Of a stretch of DNA of 64,000 nucleotides, positions 12,860 to 23,799 are shown one piece after another. The notes beneath the pieces were generated by a model. It was not told the DNA's origin, made no database searches, and worked only from the letters and a program-made list of their open reading frames with translations. The stretch comes from Armigeres subalbatus. Taxonomy: Eukaryota > Arthropoda > Insecta > Diptera > Culicidae. The position numbers and the translations under genes were made by a program. Position 1 is the first letter of the stretch. Every line of letters starts with the position of its first letter. The stretch is taken from assembly GCF_024139115.2 (NCBI RefSeq), contig NC_085141.1, positions 380,263,278-380,327,277 of the forward strand, given 5' to 3'.

Positions 12860-14050
12860 CCATACGATATGTTGTATAACTATGTTGAGTAGTTGGATAA
12901 AGGGTTGGATATTAATTGAAGAATAAAGAATGATGAATAAAGAATAAAAAATAAAGACTAAAGAATAAAGATTAAAAAAATAAGGAATAAGGAATAAAAA
13001 AATGAATAATAAAGAATAAAGAATAAAAAATAAAGAATAAAGAATAAAAAATAAAGAATAAAGAATAAAAAAGAAAGAATAGAGAATAAAGAATAAAAAT
13101 TGCACAGAGATAAAAATTGCATAGGAAAAAAGATGAAAGATTGAAGAAAGAACATAGAAGAAGGAAGAAGGAAAAAGTAAGCTAAAGATGGAAGAAGGAA
13201 TAATGATGAAACTAGAAGTAACAAGGAGGAAGGAAAACAGAAGAAGGAAGGATAAAATGGAAGAATGAAGAAGGAAGAAAGAAGAAGGGACAAGAATGAA
13301 GAAAAAAAGAAAAGGAAGAAGGTAAAAGAAAAAAGAAGGAAGAAGGAAAAAAGAAAGAAAATGAAGGAAGAAGAAAACAAGACGAAAGAAGAAAGAATAT
13401 GAAGAAACAAGGGACGAGGAAGAAAAGAAAGAAGAAGAAAGGATGAATTTAGGAACATGAAAAAAGTTTGAAAGAGGGAGAAAGAAGAAGGTAGAATGAA
13501 GACAGTATAGAGAAAAAGGAATAAGGAAAAGGAAAGAAGAAACTAGAAAAAGGAAGAAGGTAGAAGAAAGAAGACAGAAAGGAAGAAAAAACAAGGAAAT
13601 GAAAGAAGGAAGAAAGAAGAAGAAAAAAAAAACAAGGAAAAGAAAGAAGAAAGAAATAAAAAAGCAAAAGGAAAGAATGGAGAAGGAAGAAGAACAAAGA
13701 AAAATGAAGGAAGAAGAAACCAGAAAAAAGCAGTATGAAGAAGAAAGAAAGAACAAGGAAGGCAGAAGATGGAAGAAGGGAATAGGAACAAGGAAGGAGG
13801 ATTTAAGAAGTAAGAACTATGGAGGAAGAACTAAGAAGAAAGAAGGTAGAACGAAGAAGGAAGAAAGAAACAGGAAGAAAAGGAAGGACAGGAAAAAGGA
13901 AGAAAAAATGGAATAAAAAGGAAGGAAGAATAAAAAAGGGAGAAGGAAACAGGAAAAAAGAAGCAAAAAGAAGGAAGAAGAGAGAAGAATAAAGAATAAA
14001 AAATAATAAAGAATAAAAAAAACAGTAATTTTGGCAAGAATCAAAAACCA
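12860..14050. repeat. Long purine tract, (GAAGGAAGAA)n and (AATAAAGA)n
   Basis: About 12900-13090 is built of AATAAAGAATAAA words. About 13130-13990 is almost pure A/G on the + strand, made of GGAAGAAGGAAGA-like words. The very long open frames on the - strand (up to 338 codons of F, S, L) come only from the pyrimidine strand lacking stop codons and are not genes. Confidence 0.9.
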
Positions 14051-14256
14051 AATACAAGAACCAAGAACAATAAAGTCTTGTTCCTTTTTATGTTACTTCA
14101 AAAAAATTTGAGCTGTAAAGGCTTAAAAATAAGAATTCCGTATAAAAAATGAAAGACAGCAAAAAGTCGCAAGAAGGTTGCGGATCATTTTAGTTTGTGC
14201 CCCTAATAACGACAAATGTGAATTCATCCACTAAAATTGATTCTCGCGATTTTTCA

Positions 14257-14355
14257 GCCTTTCGAGTTTCAGCCTTTTGTTATTTCAGCCTTATGTGAGA
14301 TTTTTACTTCTCAGCCTTTCGTGTTCAGCGTTATGAGTTTTCAGCCTTTCGTGGA
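14257..14355 (-). repeat. Array of TTTCAGCCTT-type words, right arm
   Basis: Inverted counterpart of 12680-12845: six or seven copies of CAGCCTTTCG/TTCAGCCTT. RTE sequence resumes directly to the right, so the whole 12.68-14.36 kb unit looks like one insertion into the retrotransposon. Confidence 0.8.
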
Positions 14356-14480
14356 AAACCCTCTCCGGGTAGGTCTTGTCTAGACGCTCATAGAACTGGC
14401 CCTCCACATCATCGGATTTGTCGTTGGTTGATGCAGTTGCTTTGATCAATTGGATGCGTTCACTTGCCGGCCTCCATCTA

Positions 14481-14734
14481 CACGTAAAAAAATAACCTTA
14501 TATGTTATGGCAAAAAAAACATTCGAAAATACTTATACTCTTCATTATGCCACCTAATGAATGATCCCATATCAAAAAGCTAATAACATTCATAAGTTAA
14601 TGAAAAATATAAGTTTCGGAATGTATGTGACTAATGCGATGTATAAGTTTTTTTTTATACATATCATTAAGCGCCTGCTTCGGCAAAAAAGTATTAGAAA
14701 TCTTAATAATATATAACATTTAATTTTTTACGTG
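14481..14734. mobile_element. 254-bp MITE, copy 2
   Basis: Flanked by TA (14479-14480 and 14735-14736). Same length and near-identical sequence to 9873-10126, in the same orientation. It sits at the 5' edge of the decayed RTE copy. Confidence 0.85.
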
Positions 14735-14736
14735 TA

Positions 14737-15159
14737 ATAATTCGATGCTGCAGCTTATCAAACACTTAGACACCAACCCCATACTCCGCCTTCTCGCCAC
14801 CACTGACAGTACTGCCCATGATCGCATATTTGTAACACTCGCATTTTTGTTCATTTTGTAAAAAGTCTGTGGATCGTTCAGAAAGCTCAATTTACTGCAT
14901 CTAATCCCACAACAGTAAAATAGGCTTTACTATATGGCTTATCTGTGGTAAGCTGGAAATGATTGAGTTTGTGGGGATGATTGACAAACGAATTACAAAA
15001 TCAACAAAAATGCAAATGTTACAAATAAGCGATCATGGGCAGTGTAGTAGATGTGATAACTTGAATGAGGTACCCGTAATTTGGTCGACAGCGCGGAATT
15101 CCCGTTCTCCTGTTCCTCCCCAACGTACCTCCAGAAGCGCTGGCGCTGCAATCTCCACT
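14737..15159. other. Unassigned intronic DNA
   Basis: Nothing recognised; probably the 5' continuation of RTE-related sequence leading into the leader repeats. Confidence 0.35.
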
Positions 15160-15470
15160 CCAGGACAAGGCTAGTGCGCTTTGAGCGGCACACTGTCGCT
15201 TAGGTGAGGCTTTCTTTCGCAGACCCCCCACTCCAGGACTAGGCTAGTGCGCTTTGAGCGGCACACTGTCGCTTTGGAGGGTTTTCTTGCGAATACATGT
15301 AGTTTTTTATAGAGCCCACTGTCAAACCTCACCACACCCTAGACAGGCCCCTCAGAATGCACCCCCTCACTCTAGCTGTTGTTAAAAAATAACAGTACCC
15401 AGGCTATATAAGTTCGCAACCCTTAAATGGCGGTCTGTTGTCATCGGCAGACCCGTGGAAGCGTAAGAAT
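15160..15470. repeat. RTE leader with two tandem units
   Basis: Two copies of a ~65-bp unit (CACTCCAGGAC...GCTAGTGCGCTTTGAGCGGC...CTGTCGCTT) stand in tandem at about 15160-15285. They are followed by GTAGTTTTTTATAGAG and TGTCAAACCTCACCACACCCTAG. A single unit with the same following sequence is at 8260-8400 next to the other RTE fragment, so this is probably the 5' leader of the family. TATATAAG at about 15405 could be a TATA box, but that is weak. Confidence 0.6.
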
Positions 15471-15539
15471 TGGAACTTGTGAGGACAAGAGCTATGTTTG
15501 ACGCCCCTTCCTAGATGTCAACTCACCATTTTGTAACCC

Positions 15540-16620
15540 GTCCTTCAGGAAGCTAAATAATGCTGCCTCGCTTCATCGTCCATCCCATTGACCTGGGATG
15601 ATCGTACTTGGGGCAGCGAAAGATAAAGTATTTGACTGTTCTCGATCTCACAAAGATCGCCTCGCCGATTGTAGGAAACCCTTGAGTGACCAGTCCGGAA
15701 AAAGATATTTTAGTTACTAGATAAAGATTGTCGCTTCGGTTCCCTTTGTTCTGCTGTCCGGAACATGTTGGGTACCAAGCTGTCAAATCGTATGGCTTTT
15801 CCTTCTTTGACATTTAGCTCCCCTATTCTCGCCAGCGAAAGATGTTCCGGACAGCGACGACAGCGACAATCTTTATCTGGTAACTAAAATATCTTTTAGT
15901 CCGGAGCCTTGACCTTGAGCCCAATACCTTTCTGAGGAAAGTTGATCTTCTGGTGTTCCAGAGTAAAGCACATTCTTTATCGACGACAATTTTTGTCCAC
16001 TTTTTAACGTCGACCAGCGGTATGGAACGACAAAAGAGTTGATCTTCCTGTCCAGCAACCGCTAGCGCGCCTGCTTCGATGTTCCACCTGATGCAGCAGT
16101 GACCAGGGATCCAGGTGAATTTGATGGCTGAGAGTATTCCCTAGAAACGGGTGGCGATGGTTTTGACGATGTGGCATAAGCCAGCTTTTCGCTCCATGCT
16201 GCTGGTGGGAGACAGGATGCAGACCGGCCTCGTCGAGCTTGTGCTCTCTTGGTGTGCAAACGAGGATCCGATGCCGGAAAGGAATGACGCCGGCATCAAA
16301 ACAGGCCGCTTCTGCGGGGGTGGACAGGAGGTATCCGGACTCCGGAGGAGTCGAAGACAGGCGATAGGACGTTGAAGAGATTTCTGTAGGCAGGACAGGT
16401 TAGCTCGAGGCCATAGAGTAGACGACTGTCAATTGTCGCTTGTTCCTCTGAGCCTGGAGGATCTGTTGTTGGTGCGATGTTACATTGCATTGGGCGCGTA
16501 TCCACCTTCACCGCCCGCAAGTGAGGCATGAAGATGAGCTTCCGGTCGATGTTCACATCAAGAATTCGGACAAACTTCCAGTTGCATACGGCTTTAAGGC
16601 CAAGCTTTATTGATGGACCC
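15540..16620 (-). mobile_element. I/Loner-type non-LTR retrotransposon, 3' fragment
   Basis: The - strand frame 16622-16296 has RT-thumb-like blocks (FVRILDVNIDRKLIFMPHL, DSRLLYGLELTC). Downstream frames (16058-15873 and 15813-15553) look like the RNase H and tail region (INSFVVPYRW, FRCPKYDHPRSMGW). Frames are broken, and a MITE lies inside at 15692-15904. Assignment to the I/Loner group is from remembered block patterns and is moderate. Confidence 0.6.
15692..15904. mobile_element. MITE with ~40-bp inverted repeats
   Basis: The left end (CCGGAAAAAGATATTTTAG onward) pairs with the right end (to CTTTTAGTCCGG). Sequence next to the arms contains GATTGTCGCTTCGGTTCCC and GACGACAGCGACAATC. A relative with the same internal words lies at 49913-50060. 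Confidence 0.75.
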
Positions 16621-16960
16621 ACTAATTGGTGGCGGCCGCTACAAATGTGTCCATTGACAAAAGTTTTGACGTAGGACTACGTCTGTGTTTTCTATATTGG
16701 GGTACACTTTACGATTGCGAAAATCGGGGACCGTCACGAAAATATGATAGACTTTAAACTCTAATATCTCACCCGTTTCTCGATGGATTTTCAATGTTTT
16801 TGGACCATTCGATCAAGGATGAGTCAACGCTTCTTTGTATTTATATGAAAATACTATTTTTCAACTATTTATTATCGATAATTGATAAAATGTTTAGAAA
16901 TAGGTAAACTAACCAATCACGTACATGCATCACTAGCACAGACATCAAAAATCAATCACT
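16621..16960. other. Unassigned repeat end
   Basis: Contains GACGTAGGACTACGTCT near 16668. The matching inverted word ACGTAGTCCTACGTCAC occurs near 23785, so a larger composite element of about 7 kb is possible. No coding evidence. Confidence 0.35.
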
Positions 16961-19282
16961 TGCGGGTTTGGATCTAATCCTCAGTTTGAACAAGATTTTA
17001 CGCAGAGCGGACGCATCAAAGCGATCGCAGCGAAGTGGAGACAGCCTAACGGAGGTGCTAATAACATTTTCAAAGAAAATCCATCGCATTGGTGGTTTTG
17101 CTCGATGTGTTGCTGCAGATCATTCAACCTCAATGAACCAGCATTTCATATGAAGAAAGGGTTGACCATAAAAATAGCACTGTGGCGATACCGCACCGCC
17201 AGTGCCGATGCTGAAAATTTATTACAAATTGTGGTGTCAGTTATTTGGAAAGGAGCATTGGGAAAAGAAAATTGGTTCTTATCAGGACCAACATTTTATG
17301 AAAAGAAAAAGTTAATTGCGAAAATGAACTGTTTCGGTGGCATCGGTTTTGGCGTGGTAGCTTGGTTCCATCCATTAAAATTCACTACATAATTTCCCTC
17401 CTACGCGCTTCTAAATTCGTTATTTGCGATTGAGTTTTGCACTTTGAAGAAAGTTAATTTCGGATAGTCGGATCAACCTTCTTTTGTATAACATCCATGA
17501 ACACGCCACCTCACGGGAAACTTTCTACAGCAATTACCCATCGGTGAACGTCGCTCGGACAGACAGATGCCAAGAGATAATGTTTGGTAATATGAAAAAA
17601 CTTCGTCTTGAGTCAAATTCCTGCTGTTATTCCTCACAACAATACGCATTTTGGATAAACAACATCTCATAACCAAATTCAGAATCTTGCGAGAAAGTTT
17701 CATAGGATTCTTAGAATTTGTCATTCTCCGAATGGTCCGCTGTCTGCGAAATCCCGATCGAAATGGCTCGCGCGCGCCGAACAGCAGTTTTCTTATATCT
17801 AATGAAGTAATTCCATTATCACCGCCCCTTAATTAATCGTTATGAGTGCACATTATACACCATATATTACACCAATACAGATCACAAAGGGGCGGGGCTA
17901 ACGGGCTTAATTTATTGAATACAAGAAAGCTGCTTTACGGCGCGCGCGAGCCATTTTGATCGGGATTCCACAGAGAGCGGTTCGACATTCGATGCAGCGG
18001 AGCGAACACAGCAGCACGAAGTGGGTGGCAGTGTGGCAATGCTAAAAATTTATTTCAAATTTTGGAGGCTTAGCGAAAAATCATCAAGTGGCGGTCGGAC
18101 AGTTTCAACGCAAGGTGTCGACAAGCGATTGGATGCAGTTAGTTATTGGAAAGCCGCTTGGGAAAAGAAATTGGTTCTTCTCAGGACCAACATTTTAAGG
18201 AAATAAAGAGTTAATTGCGTTAATGGACTGTTTCGGTGGCATCGGGTTTGGCGTGGTAGCTTGGTTGCTGTTAGTGATCCCATCCATTCAAATTTACTGC
18301 ATCATCTCCCCCCGACGCGCTATCAAATTTGCTATTTACGATTGATTTTTTTACTTTGAAGAAACATTATTTCGGATAGTCGGATCCACCTTCTTTTGTA
18401 TACAATGTTGGCTTTTGTATAAAATTAATGAAGACGCCACCTCAGTGGAAACTATCTACAGCAACCATCCATCGGTGAACGTCGCTCGGACAGACAGATG
18501 TCAAGAGATAATGTTTTGCAATATGAAGAAACTTCGTCTTGAGTCAAATTTCTGTTGTTATTCCTCGCAACAATACGCATCTTAGATAACCAACATATCA
18601 TAACCAAATTCAGAATCTTGCGAGAAAATGTCATAGGATTCTTAGAATTTGTCATTCTCCGAACGGTCCGTTGTCTGCTACGGAATCCCGATCAAAATGG
18701 CTCGCGCGCGCGCCGGAAAGCAGCTTGCTTATATCTAATGAAGTGATTCCATTAGTCCCGCCCCTTCAATAATCGTTATGAGTGCACATTATATTTACAA
18801 CCATAGAGATCACAAAGGGGCGGGGCTAACGGGCTTAATTTATTGAATACAAGAAAGCTGCTTTCCGGCGCGCGCGGGCCATTTTGATCGGAATTCCACG
18901 GAATGAACGGAATGAGCGGTTCATAAAAAATTGATGCAGCGGAGCGGACACAGCAGCATGAAGGCGTGAATAGCAGTGGCAATGCTGAAAATTAATTCCA
19001 AATGGTGGAGGCTTAGCGAAAAATCATCGAGTGGCGGTCGGACAATTTCAACGCAAGGTGCTGACAAGCGTTGGGATGCAGTTAGTTATTGGAAAGACGC
19101 ATTGGGAAAAGAAAATTGGTTCTTCTCAGGACCAGCATTTTATAGAAAGAAAGAGTTAATTGCGAAAATGGATCGTTTCGGCGGCGTTTAGCGGGTTTTG
19201 CGTGATAGCTTGGTTGTTGCTAGTGATTCCATCCGTTCAATTCAATTGCATCATCGCCCTCCGCCACGATATCAAATTTGCT
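16960..19282. repeat. Three tandem units of about 0.95 kb
   Basis: The word TTGGGAAAAGAAA(A)TTGGTTCTT recurs near 17252, 18150 and 19095, and GGAGGCTTAGCGAAAAATCATC near 18065 and 19006 (941 bp apart). Each full unit also carries GTCGGAT(C)AACCTTCTTTTG and an inverted pair of GC-rich arms, GGCTCGCGCGCGCC and its complement (about 17749-17970 and 18695-18895), around GGGGCGGGGCTAACGGG. Open frames are short and unlike any protein I know. The third unit is cut by the 4.09-kb transposon, with its remainder at 23381 onward. Confidence 0.75.
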
Positions 19283-19340
19283 AGTTGAGGCATTCCACGG
19301 GGGCATGTCAGTCGATCCTGAGCGACCATTTCGAAAATAT

Positions 19341-19862
19341 TTGAAACTCTGCACAGTTTTTCAATTTCATCTAAATCGTCATTTTTCGATATCAAATCTT
19401 CATATTGAGTCACGACTAACTTTTCAAAAGGGTGTATGTGAAAATGGTTCAAAAATATTTAAAAAGCTGCACAGCAAAAACGGAATGTTCGATTGTTATG
19501 ATTTTTTCAGCAAAGTTAGACAACTAAATGGTGATTCTTAAGAAAATGTGCACAGTAAAAAAAAAATTTTTTTGCCTTTAAAAATATCATTTTTGTCACA
19601 AAAACTCAAATATCTCAAAACCCTATCTTTTTTCGAACGTAATTTTTTTAGGGAAAACGGTCCATTATATTAGCTATCTACCATAAAAATTTGGTGATGG
19701 TAAACTAATAAACAAAAAAGTTATGACATTTCAAACATTTCACAATTTTCACATCTAGTAAAAAAAAATTTTTTTCTGTGTAAGTTATTTCGAGAATTGC
19801 AGTTTGATGCAGATTTTATTGTTAAGGGACGTGATTTAAACAAGTTGTTTTCATGATATTTT
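19341..19862 (+). repeat. Long inverted repeat, left copy
   Basis: Pairs with 22792-23313 over about 520 bp with few differences, starting TTGAAACTCTGCACAG. It includes a stretch around TTATGACATTTCAAACATTT. Confidence 0.85.
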
Positions 19863-20237
19863 GATTTAATTATTCATAGCATCTATAAGAAACTTAGACA
19901 CGATCCAGTGTTGTGATCAAAAGTATTGATAGTGTCATAATTTTCATTGCACGTGACTGGCGAAAAATTCTTTTAATAGTGTTGAAACCTGTTGATAATA
20001 ACGTTGATAGAAACATATCAGAAATGTTATTTTTAAGACAAAAGCTGCAAAATCAAAGATTTATATACACGTGTACGTCTATAGTTTACCTGCAAAAAAT
20101 ATACCTCTTAGAGAATAGACTTTATGATCGGGAGGAAACGGGTATCTTCAACAACAAATGCATGATAGGTACATACCATGACAACGCTCACGAAAAAGCA
20201 AAAAAAATACTACTACTAAGGTTGTTAAAGATCTTAT

Positions 20238-20377
20238 CTAGACCAACATTTGAAAAGGGCGTAACAGCCAAAATTTATTCCTTCTGATTCTTCGTCCACA
20301 TATATGGCTTTATATGTAGACGAAGAACCAGAAGGAATAAATTTTGGCTGTTACGCCCTTTTCAAATGTTGGTCTAG
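20238..20377. repeat. 140-bp hairpin palindrome upstream of the transposase-like gene
   Basis: Arms of about 65 bp, beginning CTAGACCAACATTTGAAAAG and ending with its complement, surround a loop of a few bases near ATGGCTTTA. The arms differ at only a couple of positions. It ends 93 bp before the ATG at 20471. Confidence 0.85.
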
Positions 20378-20470
20378 TTATAGTAATTTTTTTCTTCAGT
20401 CAAGCAAAGACACCAAACTAGTCAGTAAAAACTTAAAAGTGATTTTGTTTATTGAAATATTACGAACAAC

Positions 20471-22582
20471 ATGAGTAGCCGCTTTCTCAACTGTTGTAGG
20501 CCGTTTGATGGAAAAAAGTGTTCAAAAGAGTTACGAAATCTCACCGAAAGCACCATAGATAAACTGAAAGCGACTGGTTATGCTCCAATGTCCACATTGA
20601 ATACAAATTTACGCATTTGCACGTCCTGCCGTCTAAACGTTGACAAAAGAGCAATCTGTATATCATCGGTTGAGCAGAGCGCAGGAAGTTCGAAAACGAC
20701 AGCAACTGAGGAATTGCCAGATGTATCGACAACAACTGAGGAATTACCAGAAGTATTAAGTGCTGAGAGCCTTGCCACCGTACCATCAGCGAAATCTGTT
20801 TCAACAAATCAATCGGAAGATGAGTGTATCCAAAAGGTCAACATCGAACGCTTTAACGAGGGCATAGCTGGGATAAAAGTGACTCCGATTAAATGGAGTA
20901 AGATGGACTACGTTTATTACCCGGAGAAAAATACCGTGAAATAAACGAAGCTGTACGAAGAAACCTCTTCAAATTAGGACCTGATGATGTGGAAAATACA
21001 GACTACGATGAGGTAATTATAAATATGAAGGAAAGGTTCTCGAATGCAGCCACGACAAGGAAAGAAAAATTATTGATTTTGTCGATGCTGCCAAGTTCGT
21101 GGTCTATTCAGGATGCCATTGATGAGTTCAAAACCAATAGAAATACAGTAAAAGAGGCAAAACAATTGAAGAATAACTGTCTTTCAACCAAAAATACTAG
21201 GTCTAGTACTGCATTAACAGATGAGACAAAAGAAATAGTAGTTCAATATTTTGAAGATGATGAAGTAAGTCGAGCTATGCCTGGTCAAAAAGATTATGTA
21301 TCAGTAAAAAAGATGGAAAGCGTCAAGCAATCCAAAAACGATTAATGATGACGACTTTGAAAGAAGCGTACACACGCTTCAAGGAAATTCACGATAATAT
21401 TAAAATAGGTTTTTCCTCATTTGCAAGCCTTCGGCCAAGGCAATGTAAGCTTCTTTCCAATTCAGGAACACATAATGTGTGTGTGCACAACCCATGAGAA
21501 TATTAATCTTATTTTACATAGTTTGAAAAGAATCAATTTAACAAAGGATATTAAAATGTTAACTGGTAGTCTTTTGTGTGAAAATACAACATCAAATTGC
21601 TATCTACGATCTTGTTCGGATTGTCCAGATTCTTCATCATTGGAAAATACTTTATTCGCTGAGTTTGAAGAAAATATATTGATCAGTTATCATTTGAGCA
21701 ATGGGTGACCACGGATAGGTGTGACATAGAAACTATTGTAAAACCTGTAGATGAGTTTGTGTCATATTTTTGCTTGAAATTAGAAAGTTTAATCCTCACG
21801 ATTTCATTAAAACAGAACAATCCAGCTTTTTAAAAATACGAAAAATACATTACAAAATGGTGAATTTTTAGTCATTTGTGATTTTCTGAAAATTACAGCT
21901 TTGTATTGCAAGATGAAGTGCAGTCCCATCACTGGAACGTACAACAAGCTACAATTCATCCATTCGTTATTTATTTTAATGGAAGTACGCAAATTGAACA
22001 CTTAAGTTTTATTATAATTTCCGAAGATTTAAGACACGATTCAGTATCCGTAAACTTGTTCATTGAAAAATGATTAACTTTTTACGCGTTGATAAGCATA
22101 AAGAAGTCAAAAGATATATTTCATGTCTGATGGAGCAGCGTCGCAGTACAAAAATCGTAAGAATTTTTCGAGCCTATGTCAATTTAAATCAATGTACGGA
22201 ATTGATGCAGAATGGCATTTTTGCTACATCACATGGCAAAGGTCCTTGTGATGCTATTGGAGGAACAATAAAGCGCATGGCCACAAGAGCAAGTTTAGCC
22301 AAAGAACGTGAGCATCCAATTAAAACTGCGAAAGAACTTTTTGATTGGGCAAATCGTAGAAAAGAAAAAGATTTATCCAAATTATCATTTTGTTTTACTA
22401 CTACTGAAGAGTACGAAATAAAGGCTTCAGAGCTCAGCGAGCAATTTAATAACGCGAAAACGATCCAAGGAACCCAAAAATTTCACTGTTTCATTCCATT
22501 GTCGGAAAATAAAATTAAAGCCAAACTATACTCAAACTGTGCTGATAATAATGCAAAAGTGTTCGATATTTTAAAAATTTGA
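20471..22582 (+). pseudogene. Broken transposase-like gene of the Sola-like element
   Basis: Four collinear open pieces belong to one former protein: 20471-20944, 20989-21345, 21421-21708 and 22070-22582. The N-terminus has a Cys-rich start (CCRPFDGKKC, then CTSCR), probably zinc-binding. Near 20930 the frame shifts and continues as REINEAVRRNLFKLGPDD. Further shifts occur near 21310 and 21470, and others follow. The middle reads CDFxENY-like near 21870 and SDGAASQYKN-like near 22125. The C-terminal piece has ATSHGKGPCDAIGGTIKRM. The SHGKGxCDxIGG block is one I associate with transposon-encoded proteins in many invertebrates. The two Asp-containing blocks could be part of a DDE-type catalytic set, but I cannot prove it. 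The element is therefore not autonomous as it stands. Confidence 0.65.
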
Positions 22583-22791
22583 ATAAAATAAATAAAAAAT
22601 AAGTATTAATAAACTGTTTTCATGATATCATAACCCATACCAAAATTCAAACCCAAAACTCTTAGAGTTTCTATAACAACATTGTGTAACTGCCACATTT
22701 AATTTAATACTTAGGATAATATTAATTCATTTTTATTTATTTATACATATAATATTTATACATATAATATACATAATATCGATGAATACAT

Positions 22792-23313
22792 AAATATGGA
22801 ATATCATACAAACAACTTGTTTAACTCACGCAAGGCCCTTAACAATAAAATCAGCATCAAACTGCGATTCTTGAAAAAAAAATACACGGAAATTTTTTTG
22901 TTTACTATATGTGAAAATTGTGAAATGTTTGAAATGTCATAACTTTTTGTTTATTAGTTTACCATCACCAAATTTTTATGGTAGATAGCTAATATAATGG
23001 ACCGTTTTCCTAAAAAATTACGTTCGAAAAAAGATAGGGTTTTGAGATATTTGAGTTTTTGTGACAAAATGATATTTTTAAAGGCAAAAAATTTTTTTAC
23101 TGTGCACATTTTCTTAAGAATCACCATTTAGTTGTCTAACTTTGCTGAAAAATCATAACAATCGAACATTCCGTTTTTGCTGTGCAGCTTTTTAAATATT
23201 TTTGAACCATTTTCACATACACCCTTTTGAAAAGTTAGTCGTGACTCAATATGAAGATTTGATATCGAAAAATGACGATTTAGATGAAATTGAAAAACTG
23301 TGCAAAGTTTCAA
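22792..23313 (-). repeat. Long inverted repeat, right copy
   Basis: Reverse complement of 19341-19862, ending CTGTGCAAAGTTTCAA at 23313. Confidence 0.85.
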
Positions 23314-23380
23314 CTCAATAGAAAATCATGAATTAAAAATTTTCTTAAATTTTGATGCTGTTGCTTGGAATCGCTCAGTT

Positions 23381-23640
23381 ACGATTGAGTTTTGCACTTT
23401 GAAGAAAGTTCATATCGGATTGTCGGATCAACCTTCTGTTGTATAAAGACCTTTTTGGAGGACACCATCCTCAAAAATGTCCGAAATAAAGGAGAAATAA
23501 GCAGAATCAGAAGTGGCGTTAAACCAAACGCAAATATATTTATTTGCAACGTTTGGTTTTCGTCCGCGATGTAAGCGTACGTGGCAAAGTAAGGATTGTG
23601 ATGTGAAAGCCAGTCGATAGGCTTCAGCGGCCGATGAGTC
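23381..23640. repeat. Remainder of the third tandem unit
   Basis: ACGATTGAGTTTTGCACTTTG at 23381 matches 17428 onward, followed by GTCGGATCAACCTTCT as in the other units. It is separated from its left part by the 4.09-kb insertion. Similarity fades after about 23450. Confidence 0.7.
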
Positions 23641-23799
23641 ATGTTAATTCCACGGTTAGAGACTCAAAGTTCATTCAACTGGGAACAACTATTCGACTTC
23701 TTGATTTAGTTGGCCTCCGAGCTGTTTGCTCAATGTAAATAAAACGACACAAATCATTATGGCAAATACCATCAATTTCAAATAGCTACGTAGTCCTAC

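Larger units (their letters stand above)
10540..14478 (-). mobile_element. RTE-type non-LTR retrotransposon, nearly full length but decayed and split
   Basis: Reading down the - strand: endonuclease region near 14478-14360 (FYERLDKTYPE-like), then a foreign insert at about 12.68-14.36 kb. Next come the endonuclease end at 12436-12209 (DSDHYLVVCKIRA), RT start at 11828-11568 (LKTGKAAGKDGIPAEVLK), the FVDFKAAYDSV block near 11380, the catalytic YADDIDIIG near 11150, and the C-terminal block VRWAGHVARIPDS at 10861-10550. The 3' end near 10548 has an ATTTCATT tail shared with the copy at 31675. Several frameshifts and stops make it inactive. Confidence 0.8.
19287..23376. mobile_element. 4.09-kb DNA transposon, Sola-like, with 4-bp target duplication
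   Basis: AGTT is duplicated at 19283-19286 and 23377-23380. The termini are GAGGCATTCCA on the left and, inverted, GAGCGATTCCA on the right. Inside lie long inverted repeats of about 520 bp (19341-19862 and 22792-23313). The host sequence is a tandem unit whose sister copies give the uninterrupted form (TTTGCTATTTACGATTG near 18325), which fixes the boundaries. A broken transposase-like gene occupies 20471-22582. The 4-bp duplication, long inverted repeats and GAG termini suggest the Sola superfamily, but that is inference. Confidence 0.75.

Noticed and set aside
12740..13916. Very long open frames (up to 338 codons of F/S/L, or K/E/R on the other strand) in the purine tract
   Set aside because: A near-pure purine strand has almost no stop codons on its complement. 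All frames are open at once and the peptides are low complexity, so there is no gene.
17930..17975. Start like MARARRKAA on the - strand, considered as a histone-like gene
   Set aside because: The frame closes after about a dozen residues, and the same GC-rich word is part of an inverted repeat in a tandem unit.
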